Shown here one piece after another: positions 1-5,872 of a stretch of DNA of 6,864 nt. The stretch lies in the NCBI RefSeq assembly GCF_034376665.1, contig NZ_JAXMJI010000071.1, forward strand, positions 1-6,864, written 5' to 3'. The notes below the pieces were generated by a model. That model was not told the origin of the DNA and did not search any database. It saw only the letters and a program-made list of their open reading frames with translations. The stretch's first letter is position 1. Each line of letters opens with the position of its first letter. The DNA is from Allopontixanthobacter sp034376665 (GTDB lineage: Bacteria; Pseudomonadota; Alphaproteobacteria; Sphingomonadales; Sphingomonadaceae). The position numbers and the translations under genes are program-made.

Positions 1-857
1 GCCAGATGGTGCAGGATCGCGGATGCCGGAGTGATCGGGTAACCGCCAAAGAACAGCGGCAATTCAGCCAGCTGTGCGCCCGCCACCAGCCCGAGCGAGA
101 TTGCCTCCGCACCGGTGATCGTGCGGTAAAGCCCCGGCGCACTTTCCACGGGCGGGATATGCAATTGTTTCAGCGGGCCGGACAATTCCGCCGTTTCGCC
201 GTAAGCATGGCCTGCGTTCAGCGCCGCGACATTGGCCGCCGCGATGTCAGGCTTCGATTTGAACTTGGCATTCAGCCAGTCGATCAGCGGCTGCCGGTCG
301 CGGTCGAACATCCACAGCGCGAGGCCCAGCGTCCACATATTCTTGGACCGCAGCGCATCCTTGTTACCCAGCCCGAACGGCTTGACCGCTTCGATGGTCA
401 GGGCGGAAATGTCGAACGCCAGCACGTCCCATTTCGCGAGGCTGCCATCCTCCAGCGGGCTGACGTCATATTTCGCCTTGTCGAGATTGCGTTTGGTAAA
501 CTCGCCGGTGTCGATGATCACCAGCCCGCCGGGTTTGAGCGAGGGCAAATTCACTTTGAGCGCGGCGGGGTTCATCGCCACCAGCACGTCAGGCGCATCG
601 CCGGCGGTGTTGATTTCGCGGCTACCGAAATTGATCTGGAACGCACTGACCCCGAACAACGTCCCCTGCGGTGCGCGGATTTCCGCCGGAAAGTCGGGGA
701 ATGTCGCCAGATCGTTGCCCGCCAGCGCGGTGCTGAGGGTGAACTGCCCGCCAGTCAGCTGCATCCCGTCACCGCTGTCACCGGCGAAGCGGACGACAAC
801 GGCATCGGGCGCCGCGGGGGCGGCGTTATTCGGGGTTTCGGCGGCTAAGGTAGCCAT
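1..857 (-). CDS. korA: 2-oxoacid:ferredoxin oxidoreductase subunit alpha (KorA-type), N-terminal part
   Basis: The protein belongs to the enzymes that oxidatively decarboxylate a 2-oxoacid, probably 2-oxoglutarate, to the acyl-CoA while reducing ferredoxin, in the cytoplasm. I translated the minus strand from the ATG at 857-855; 285 codons are open to the left edge, so the gene is truncated by the window and not broken. Residues 22-36 carry the glycine-rich gamma-domain start (RFAGDSGDGMQLTGG). Residues 57-66 (PAEIRAPQGT) also fit, and residues 272-280 (GYPITPASA) open the pyrimidine-binding alpha domain. This gamma-then-alpha fusion is typical of two-subunit KorAB enzymes, whose alpha chain is usually around 600 residues, so about half is visible. 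A Shine-Dalgarno AAGGA lies 6 bases before the ATG. The TPP-binding subunit korB would be expected beyond the left edge. Substrate specificity (2-oxoglutarate versus pyruvate or branched-chain oxoacids) is inferred. Confidence 0.9.
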   Translation of the reverse strand, partial: MATLAAETPNNAAPAAPDAVVVRFAGDSGDGMQLTGGQFTLSTALAGNDLATFPDFPAEIRAPQGTLFGVSAFQINFGSREINTAGDAPDVLVAMNPAALKVNLPSLKPGGLVIIDTGEFTKRNLDKAKYDVSPLEDGSLAKWDVLAFDISALTIEAVKPFGLGNKDALRSKNMWTLGLALWMFDRDRQPLIDWLNAKFKSKPDIAAANVAALNAGHAYGETAELSGPLKQLHIPPVESAPGLYRTITGAEAISLGLVAGAQLAELPLFFGGYPITPASAILHHL

Positions 858-863
858 GGTAAT

Positions 864-868
864 TCCTT
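864..868 (-). promoter_or_regulatory. Ribosome binding site of korA
   Basis: AAGGA reads on the minus strand with a 6-base spacer to the ATG at 857-855. It supports that ATG as the korA start. Confidence 0.65.
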
Positions 869-905
869 ATCGTGCGCCGCGCAGGGCGCTTTGTATATCA
901 TGGTT

Positions 906-928
906 GGCACCTATGCCGCTAGGTCGCC
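906..928. promoter_or_regulatory. Inverted repeat in the korA/esterase divergent region (possible operator)
   Basis: The arms ACCTA (909-913) and TAGGT (920-924) are perfect inverted copies around a 6-base centre. They are extended by GGC (906-908) and GCC (926-928), with one unpaired C at 925. The dyad lies 49 bases from the korA start and about 100 bases from the esterase start, where a regulator could affect either gene. Symmetry is seen directly; an operator role is inferred, and I recognise no known regulator's consensus. I could not assign convincing -35/-10 boxes for either gene in 858-1030. Confidence 0.3.
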
Positions 929-977
929 ACCCGCAATGAAGTTTTTCTCCCACATGGACAAAAAACGCGCAGGAAAA

Positions 978-1002
978 GATCGCCATCCGCGCTAGGGCGA
1001 TC
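978..1002. repeat. Inverted repeat upstream of the esterase gene
   Basis: GATCGCC (978-984) and GGCGATC (996-1002) are perfect 7-base inverted copies around an 11-base centre. It ends 28 bases before the esterase ATG and 15 bases before its ribosome binding site. It could be a hairpin in the mRNA leader or a protein-binding dyad. ATCCGC also occurs twice as a direct repeat (985-990 and 1000-1005), partly overlapping the arms. Confidence 0.35.
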
Positions 1003-1030
1003 CGCTGAATAAACCACGGAGAGCGCCGAA

Positions 1031-1993
1031 ATGGCCGATAATGAAAACTACATCCGTCCCGACGTGCAGGCATTTGTAGGCGCGCTCGCCGCGATGGGGG
1101 CCAAGCCGGTTAGCGAACTGTCGCTGGAAGAAGCGCGCGGCGGATATCTGGCGCTTCACGCGATGGGTGACCGGCCGGCGCGCGACCTCGCGGTGATCCG
1201 AAACCTGACCTGTCCCGGCCCCGATGGCGATATTCCGCTGCGACTGTACGATGCGCGCGAAACGCGCGGTGCAGGGCCAGTGATCGTGTTCTATCACGGC
1301 GGCGGCTATGTGATCGGTGATCTCGACAGCCATCACAATCTGTGCACCGAGATCGCCATGCAGATGGACCTTCCAGTGGTGGCGGTGGATTACCGGCGCG
1401 CGCCGGAACACCCTTTCCCCGCCGCGATCGATGATTGCGAAGTCGCGGCGCGGTGGGTTGCATCCTCTCCGGCTGCACTGGCGCGGCCCGCCACCGGACT
1501 GGTGCTGATGGGGGACAGTGCCGGGGGCAACGCGAGTATCGTCACCGCGCAGGCGCTGGCCGAAAATCCCGCTGAGGCCCCGGTGGTGCTGCAGGTGCCG
1601 CTGTTTCCGCTGGCAACCGACATTGCCGATTGCCCCAGCATCGAGACCTTTGCCGAGGGCTTCATCCTGACCAAGGCAGCGGTCGAATTCTTCGATGTTG
1701 CCTATGGTGCGGATCGGCGCGACCCGCGCGCCACGCCGATATTGGGTAATCTCGCCGCCACGCCGCCGACGGTCCTGGTTACCGCCAGCCTTGACCCGAT
1801 CCGCGATTCCGGACGGGCCTATGGCGGCGCTTTGGCAACAGCTGGTGTGGAAATGATCTTTCTGGAAATGAAGGGTTTAACCCATAGCTTCACCAATTTA
1901 AGACAGGCCATTCCCAGCGCGCAGACCGATCTGGAACGAGTCTTCGCGGCTATGAAACTGATGTTGAAGATGAATTCCGGCGGAGCGATTTGA
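1031..1993 (+). CDS. Alpha/beta-hydrolase, HSL-like (bacterial family IV) esterase/lipase
   Basis: A 320-residue carboxylesterase-type hydrolase, the usual length for hormone-sensitive-lipase-like family IV enzymes. The oxyanion-hole motif HGGG is at residues 89-92, followed by GYVIGDLDSH. The nucleophile is Ser163 in GDSAGG (161-166), the acid is Asp255 in DPIRD (255-259), and the base is His285 in LTHSF. The full catalytic triad is therefore present. The first ~60 residues would form the cap region typical of the family. No signal peptide is seen, so a cytoplasmic enzyme acting on short-to-medium acyl esters is likely; the natural substrate cannot be read from sequence. GGAG at 1018-1021, 9 bases before the ATG, supports the start. 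The stop codon directly abuts the rppH start, implying one transcript. It is divergent from korA. Confidence 0.92.
   Translation: MADNENYIRPDVQAFVGALAAMGAKPVSELSLEEARGGYLALHAMGDRPARDLAVIRNLTCPGPDGDIPLRLYDARETRGAGPVIVFYHGGGYVIGDLDSHHNLCTEIAMQMDLPVVAVDYRRAPEHPFPAAIDDCEVAARWVASSPAALARPATGLVLMGDSAGGNASIVTAQALAENPAEAPVVLQVPLFPLATDIADCPSIETFAEGFILTKAAVEFFDVAYGADRRDPRATPILGNLAATPPTVLVTASLDPIRDSGRAYGGALATAGVEMIFLEMKGLTHSFTNLRQAIPSAQTDLERVFAAMKLMLKMNSGGAI
1982..1985 (+). promoter_or_regulatory. Ribosome binding site deciding the GTG start of rppH
   Basis: GGAG sits inside the last codons of the esterase gene, 8 bases before the GTG at 1994. It supports GTG as the rppH start; the next in-frame ATG (codon 18) would remove the first conserved strand of the Nudix fold. 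Confidence 0.6.
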
Positions 1994-2482
1994 GTGGATA
2001 CGGATATTGATCAACCGACTGCATACCGTCCCTGTGTCGGGGTCATGCTGGTCAACGCGGACGGAAAGGTGTTCGTGGGTCGGCGGATCGACACCAAGGA
2101 AGGCGACTGGTGGCAGATGCCGCAGGGCGGTGTCGACAAGGGCGAAGACCTCGAGCCGGCGCTGTGGCGCGAATTGCACGAGGAAACCGGCGTGACGCAG
2201 GAATGCGCCACCCTGATCAAGCGGATGGCGGACGATATCGCCTATGACCTGCCAGAGGACCTGATGGGCAAGCTGTGGGGCGGCCAGTACCGGGGGCAGG
2301 TGCAGAGCTGGTTCCTGGTGCGCTTTACCGGCAGCGATGCGGACATCGACCTCGAGGCGCACGATCCGCCGGAATTCTGCGACTGGAAATGGGTCGATCC
2401 GGAGGATCTGCCGGGCCTAATCATCCCGTTCAAGAAGCGCGTCTACCGCACTGTTCTGGAAGCGTTCCGGGAGCTGATCTGA
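1994..2482 (+). CDS. rppH: RNA pyrophosphohydrolase RppH (Nudix hydrolase)
   Basis: RppH removes pyrophosphate from the 5' triphosphate end of mRNA, starting 5'-end-dependent decay in the cytoplasm; related alphaproteobacterial proteins also hydrolyse dinucleoside polyphosphates such as Ap4A. The 162-residue product has YRPCVGVML at 11-19 and WWQMPQGG at 39-46, the latter characteristic of RppH. A complete Nudix box runs from Gly45 to Val67 (G-x5-E-x7-REL-x-EE-x-GV) with catalytic glutamates Glu60, Glu63 and Glu64. Residues 101-111 (GQVQSWFLVRF), 126-134 (PEFCDWKWV) and the C-terminal helix from about 144 also match RppH. The start is GTG, with zero bases between the esterase stop and this start, suggesting cotranscription and possibly coupled translation. 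The downstream gene is convergent, 4 bases away. An Ap4A hydrolase label would be the main alternative. Confidence 0.93.
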   Translation: MDTDIDQPTAYRPCVGVMLVNADGKVFVGRRIDTKEGDWWQMPQGGVDKGEDLEPALWRELHEETGVTQECATLIKRMADDIAYDLPEDLMGKLWGGQYRGQVQSWFLVRFTGSDADIDLEAHDPPEFCDWKWVDPEDLPGLIIPFKKRVYRTVLEAFRELI

Positions 2483-2486
2483 CCCC

Positions 2487-2990
2487 TTAGTTCTGGGTAA
2501 CCTGAGCGTCCGGCATGACCGCTTCGGCCGTCAGCACGCGGGGCTCCGGTCCGCGCTGGATCGCCATCGCCAGATTCTGGGTCGAAGGGCAGCCGGAACC
2601 GCACAGCGACTCCAGCTTCGCCAGATTGAGCCGTGCCTTTTCGACCGCGCCCTTTTCGACCAGCGCCGCGCCCTCGCCCGAAATTGCCTCGAAATTGCCC
2701 GGTTCGCGCTTCAGCGCCTCGCGGTAATAGCGGATTGCCTTGCCCTGCAGCCCTTCGGTGCGGGCGGCTTCGGCCATTTCCAGATAGACATCGGTATAGG
2801 CGGGATCCACCGCCAGCGCGGCTTCGAATGCATCGAGCGCCTTCTGCGGTTCGCCCGCGGTCAGGGCTGAACGGCCCTCAGCGACCAGCATCACCGCGCG
2901 GGGATCAGGTTCCGGTCCGGCACTGAAACCCACACTCGCGGTCACTGCGGCAAGCAGGGACAGGGCGGCGGCGGCGGGGGCAAAACGCAT
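2487..2990 (-). CDS. Small exported tetratricopeptide repeat protein
   Basis: A 167-residue TPR protein of unknown specific role. Residues 1-24 look like a Sec signal peptide (MRF, then an Ala/Leu/Val-rich core ending near SVGFSAG), so a periplasmic location is likely. About three TPR units follow (roughly 32-65, 66-99, 100-133), with typical ALDAFEAALAVDP (51-63) and YYREALKREP (88-97) helices. Cys130 and Cys134 (CGSGC) lie in the last repeat and could form a disulfide in the periplasm. I chose the ATG at 2990: GGAG lies 6 bases before it and the signal peptide begins there. An in-frame ATG at 3050 would add 20 polar residues in front of the signal peptide. It lies 71 bases after rsmB on the same strand and may be the last gene of that transcript. 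TPRs imply protein-protein contact, but no partner is visible. Confidence 0.85.
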   Translation of the reverse strand: MRFAPAAAALSLLAAVTASVGFSAGPEPDPRAVMLVAEGRSALTAGEPQKALDAFEAALAVDPAYTDVYLEMAEAARTEGLQGKAIRYYREALKREPGNFEAISGEGAALVEKGAVEKARLNLAKLESLCGSGCPSTQNLAMAIQRGPEPRVLTAEAVMPDAQVTQN

Positions 2991-2996
2991 GATCAG

Positions 2997-3000
2997 CTCC
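2997..3000 (-). promoter_or_regulatory. Ribosome binding site deciding the TPR gene start
   Basis: GGAG reads on the minus strand, followed by the 6-base spacer CTGATC and then ATG at 2990. It favours this start over the in-frame ATG at 3050. Confidence 0.65.
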
Positions 3001-3014
3001 GTTGGTGAGGCTCT

Positions 3015-3050
3015 ATGGCCTGATCGGGAATGACGATAAGAATCGGCCAT
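3015..3050. repeat. Inverted repeat between rsmB and the TPR gene
   Basis: ATGGCC (3015-3020) and GGCCAT (3045-3050) are perfect inverted copies. The pairing continues inward with GAT/ATC after a single unpaired base, giving about 9 base pairs around a 17-base loop. It fills the middle of the 71-base gap. No T-run follows on the minus strand, so a classical Rho-independent terminator is not supported. A leader hairpin, an mRNA-stabilising or processing structure, or a protein site are possible. Confidence 0.35.
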
Positions 3051-3061
3051 GGGCAGTCACG

Positions 3062-4258
3062 CTAACACGGCGAAGATAGACTCGCGATGAAAAATCCGTC
3101 CGTGCCGTCATGAAACGGGGTCAGGCGCGTTCCCTGGCTGCGGATGCGACCCAGCGGCAGGTCCAGTTCGTCAGCGGTCCAGCCGGGATGCGTGGCCATG
3201 AAGGATTGCACCCTTCCGCGGCCCTCCTCGTCCAGCAGCGAACAGGTGACATAGACGATCCGCCCGCCCGGTTTGACCAGCTTCGCCGCCAGTTCGAGCA
3301 GATAGGACTGGATATTGGCATAGCGTGCGAGCTGCCGGTCATCCAGCCGCCAGCGCGCTTCGGGATTGCGGCGCCAAGTGCCGGTGCCGGAACAGGGCGC
3401 ATCGACCAGCACCGCATCCACGCCGCCATCCGGCGCCATTACCGGCCATGAGCGGATCATCTCCAGTTCCTTGCCGGGATTTATCAGCAGGCTTTCGATC
3501 ATCCCGGCCCCGGCCCCTTCCGCGCGGGGGCGCAGGCGCGACAGACGCCCGCGGTCGGTGTCGGTGGCGAGCAATTTGCCCTCATTCTGCATCGCCGCCG
3601 CCAGCGCCAGCGTCTTGCCGCCGGCCCCGGCGCAGAGGTCGATCACGCTCTCGCCCGGCTTCGCATTCAGGGCATGGCACGCCCATTGGCTGCCGTGATC
3701 CTGAATTTCGACGAGACCGGTCCGGTAGGCATCCCATTGTTCCACCGGCGTGCCCGCTTCGAAGCGCAGGCCCTGCGGCGCGGCGAGATGCTCGCCTTCC
3801 AGCGGCAGCTCCAGCTTGGCCCGGTCGGCCTTCAGCGTATTGACCCGCAAATCCAGCGGCGCACGGCCAAGCAGCGCCTCGGCTTCCTCTCCCCAGATGT
3901 CCGATTTGCCCAGCCGCTCGGTCAGCCATTCGGGCGCAAACCCGTCTTTTGCTGCCGCTTCGCCCGGCTCGACCGGTGCAGGGCCGTGGCCCGCCCCGTC
4001 GAACAGCGACAGGATCGCGGGATCGATCTGCGCCAGACGCAGCATCGCCGCGCGGCCATTTTGCGGCACCGGCCCGCAGGCGCGGATGGCGGAATAGACC
4101 AACTCGCGCACGGCGCGCCGATCCTTGCTGCCGGCATAGCGGCGGGCGCGGAAATAATCGGCGATCAGCCGGTCTGCGGGCGCGCCATTGCTGCGGGCGG
4201 CCTCGATAATCGCATCGAGAAGTTCGATCGCGGCCTGAACTCTCGCGCCCGGAACCAT
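3062..4258 (-). CDS. rsmB: RsmB/NOP-family 16S rRNA cytosine-5 methyltransferase
   Basis: The enzyme uses S-adenosylmethionine to methylate carbon 5 of a cytosine in rRNA; E. coli RsmB acts on C967 of 16S rRNA. Of 398 residues, roughly 1-90 resemble the NusB-like RNA-binding domain (FRARRYAGSKDRRAVRELVY, 36-55). The Rossmann methyltransferase domain follows, with the SAM-binding loop VIDLCAGAGGKT (205-216), motif IV DAPCSGTG (287-294) and motif VI YVTCS (336-340). Cys289 and Cys339 are the two cysteines expected in m5C RNA methyltransferases, one forming the covalent intermediate and the other aiding release. IQDHGSQ (185-191) and TPFHDGTDGFF (380-390) are also typical. It is slightly shorter than E. 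coli RsmB (about 429), mainly in the N-terminal domain. The ATG directly abuts the guaB stop codon and has no evident Shine-Dalgarno, suggesting translation by reinitiation. The exact target base is inferred. Confidence 0.9.
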   Translation of the reverse strand: MVPGARVQAAIELLDAIIEAARSNGAPADRLIADYFRARRYAGSKDRRAVRELVYSAIRACGPVPQNGRAAMLRLAQIDPAILSLFDGAGHGPAPVEPGEAAAKDGFAPEWLTERLGKSDIWGEEAEALLGRAPLDLRVNTLKADRAKLELPLEGEHLAAPQGLRFEAGTPVEQWDAYRTGLVEIQDHGSQWACHALNAKPGESVIDLCAGAGGKTLALAAAMQNEGKLLATDTDRGRLSRLRPRAEGAGAGMIESLLINPGKELEMIRSWPVMAPDGGVDAVLVDAPCSGTGTWRRNPEARWRLDDRQLARYANIQSYLLELAAKLVKPGGRIVYVTCSLLDEEGRGRVQSFMATHPGWTADELDLPLGRIRSQGTRLTPFHDGTDGFFIASLSSPC

Positions 4259-5716
4259 CTAGCGGGTCGGATAATTCGGCGCTTCGCGGGTGATCGCAAC
4301 GTCATGGACGTGGCTTTCCTGCAAACCGGCGTTGGTGATCCGGACGAACCGGGCGTTTTCCCGCAATTGCTCGAGAGTGGCGGACCCGGTGTAGCCCATC
4401 GCCGCCTTTACCCCGCCGACCAGCTGGTGAACGATGTCCTTCGCCGGGCCCTTGTAGGGCACCTGCCCCTCGATACCCTCGGGCACCAGCTTCATCGAAT
4501 CCTTGATGTCCTGCTGGAAATAGCGGTCCGCGCTGCCCCGCGCCATCGCGCCGACGCTGCCCATCCCGCGGTAGCTCTTGTAGCTGCGGCCCTTGTAGAG
4601 GAACGTCTCGCCCGGCGCTTCTTCCGTCCCGGCAAGCAGCGATCCGAGCATCACCGTGGACGCGCCCGCCGCCAGCGCCTTGGCCGCATCGCCCGAAGTG
4701 CGCAGCCCGCCATCGGCGATGATCGGAACGCCGGACTTTGCCGCTTCTGCGGCGCATTCCAGAACGGCGGTCAATTGCGGTACGCCCACACCGGCGACAA
4801 TCCTTGTGGTGCAGATCGAGCCCGGCCCGATCCCCACCTTGACCGCGTCCGCGCCCGCATCGATCAGCGCGCGCGTCGCCTCTGCGGTGGCGACGTTGCC
4901 GGCCACGATCTGGACCGAATTGCTGAGCTTCTTGGCCCGCTCCACCGCGCGCGCCACGTCCTTGTTGTGACCATGCGCGGTGTCGATGATGACCACATCC
5001 ACTTCCGCGTCGATCAGCGCCTGGGTACGCTCGAACCCCTTGTCGCCCACCGTAGTCGCCGCGGCCACGCGCAGGCGGCCGGTGCCGTCCTTGGTGGCGG
5101 AGGGATAATTGACCGCCTTTTCGATGTCCTTGACCGTGATCAGGCCGATGCAGTGGAATTTCTCGTCCACCACGATCAGCTTTTCGATCCGGCGCTGATG
5201 CAGCAGGCGGCGCGCTTCTTCCTGTCCGACACCCAGGCCGACGGTGGCGAGATTTTCGGTGGTCATCAATTCGCGCACCGGCTGCAGTGGATTTTCCGCG
5301 AAGCGCACGTCGCGGTTGGTCAGGATACCGCACAGCTTCCCGTCGCGGTCGGCCACCGGAATGCCGCTGATGCGGTGCTGGATCATCAGTTCCTGCGCGT
5401 CCCCCAGCGTGGCATCGGGGGCGATGGTGATCGGATTGACCACCATCCCGCTTTCGAACCGTTTGACCGCGCGAACGGCGGCAACCTGTTCGGCAATATC
5501 GAGATTGCGGTGGAGCACGCCGAGGCCGCCGAGCTGCGCCATCACGATTGCCATGTCCGCTTCGGTGACAGTGTCCATCGCAGCGGAAATGACCGGGATG
5601 TTGAGGCGTATCTCGCGGGTCAGCCAGGTGCTGGTGTCGGCCATGCTGGGCACGATGTCGCTTTCAGCCGGACGCAGCAGAACGTCGTCATAGGTAAGGC
5701 CGAGAGGGATTTCCAT
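4259..5716 (-). CDS. guaB: Inosine-5'-monophosphate dehydrogenase
   Basis: GuaB oxidises IMP to XMP with NAD+, the first committed and rate-limiting step of guanine nucleotide synthesis, in the cytoplasm as a tetramer. From the ATG at 5716 the product has 485 residues, close to E. coli GuaB (488). The N-terminus MEIPLGLTYDDVLLRP is standard. Two CBS domains, the regulatory Bateman module, occupy about 93-205 and interrupt the (beta/alpha)8 barrel. The catalytic loop GSICTTR (299-305) contains Cys302. The flap carries RGMGSVGAM (383-391) and the catalytic SADRYFQ with Arg398. IIADGGLR (332-339) contributes to the IMP phosphate site. The frame stays open upstream to an ATG at 5824, but that would add 36 proline-rich residues unlike the family and has no ribosome binding site. 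The true start has only a weak Shine-Dalgarno. rsmB follows with no gap. Confidence 0.97.
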   Translation of the reverse strand: MEIPLGLTYDDVLLRPAESDIVPSMADTSTWLTREIRLNIPVISAAMDTVTEADMAIVMAQLGGLGVLHRNLDIAEQVAAVRAVKRFESGMVVNPITIAPDATLGDAQELMIQHRISGIPVADRDGKLCGILTNRDVRFAENPLQPVRELMTTENLATVGLGVGQEEARRLLHQRRIEKLIVVDEKFHCIGLITVKDIEKAVNYPSATKDGTGRLRVAAATTVGDKGFERTQALIDAEVDVVIIDTAHGHNKDVARAVERAKKLSNSVQIVAGNVATAEATRALIDAGADAVKVGIGPGSICTTRIVAGVGVPQLTAVLECAAEAAKSGVPIIADGGLRTSGDAAKALAAGASTVMLGSLLAGTEEAPGETFLYKGRSYKSYRGMGSVGAMARGSADRYFQQDIKDSMKLVPEGIEGQVPYKGPAKDIVHQLVGGVKAAMGYTGSATLEQLRENARFVRITNAGLQESHVHDVAITREAPNYPTR

Positions 5717-5800
5717 GTGTGCCACTTTCGCTTGGAACGGGGGTGCCGGTGGCGGCGCCGGGGGTAATCTGTGGCGGCCCATGTAACCGCAGTGCGTGAC

Positions 5801-5834
5801 ATTCGCTAGGGGGCTGTGCCGCAATGCAGCGAAT
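5801..5834. promoter_or_regulatory. Inverted repeat upstream of guaB (possible operator or leader hairpin)
   Basis: ATTCGCT (5801-5807) and AGCGAAT (5828-5834) are perfect 7-base inverted copies separated by 20 bases, 85-118 bases before the guaB start. The half-sites are 27 bases apart centre to centre. An alternative inner pairing GCTG (5813-5816) with CAGC (5827-5830) overlaps one arm. The region 5717-5872 must hold the guaB promoter unless guaB is read through from the M28 gene, but I cannot place convincing -35/-10 boxes. The symmetry is visible; a regulatory role is inferred. Confidence 0.35.
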
Positions 5835-5852
5835 TATCCGCCGTTGGTACCT

Positions 5853-5865
5853 GCGAACCCTTCGC
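5853..5865 (-). terminator. Weak hairpin just after the M28 peptidase stop codon
   Basis: On the minus strand GCGAA-GGG-TTCGC is a perfect 5-base stem with a 3-base loop, starting 7 bases after the stop codon of the M28 gene. There is no T-run after it, so intrinsic termination is doubtful. It may only limit 3'-end decay or be chance. Confidence 0.2.
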
Positions 5866-5872
5866 CCGCCGG

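Noticed and set aside
6..848. Plus-strand open frames opposite korA (6-848 and 232-939)
   Set aside because: The minus strand encodes diagnostic KorA motifs throughout this stretch; the plus-strand translations are low-complexity and match no family.
2991..3050. Upstream ATG at 3050 as the TPR gene start
   Set aside because: It would put 20 polar residues before the signal peptide; the ATG at 2990 has a good ribosome binding site.
5742..5759. GC-rich imperfect hairpin GGTGCC/GGCGCC in the guaB leader
   Set aside because: On the guaB strand it contains a C-A mismatch, and such short GC pairings are expected by chance in this composition.
3674..5767. A 697-codon plus-strand open frame antisense to rsmB and guaB
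   Set aside because: It lies opposite two unmistakable genes, is rich in Arg, His and Gln in a way typical of antisense frames in GC-rich DNA, and shows no recognisable domain.
5717..5824. A 36-residue N-terminal extension of GuaB starting at 5824
   Set aside because: IMP dehydrogenases start close to the YDDVLL motif, as here from 5716. The extension is proline-rich, lacks a ribosome binding site and overlaps the upstream inverted repeat.
5717..5872. Guanine/purine riboswitch or tRNA in the guaB leader
   Set aside because: No conserved riboswitch core or cloverleaf can be drawn, and purine riboswitches are not typical upstream of proteobacterial guaB.
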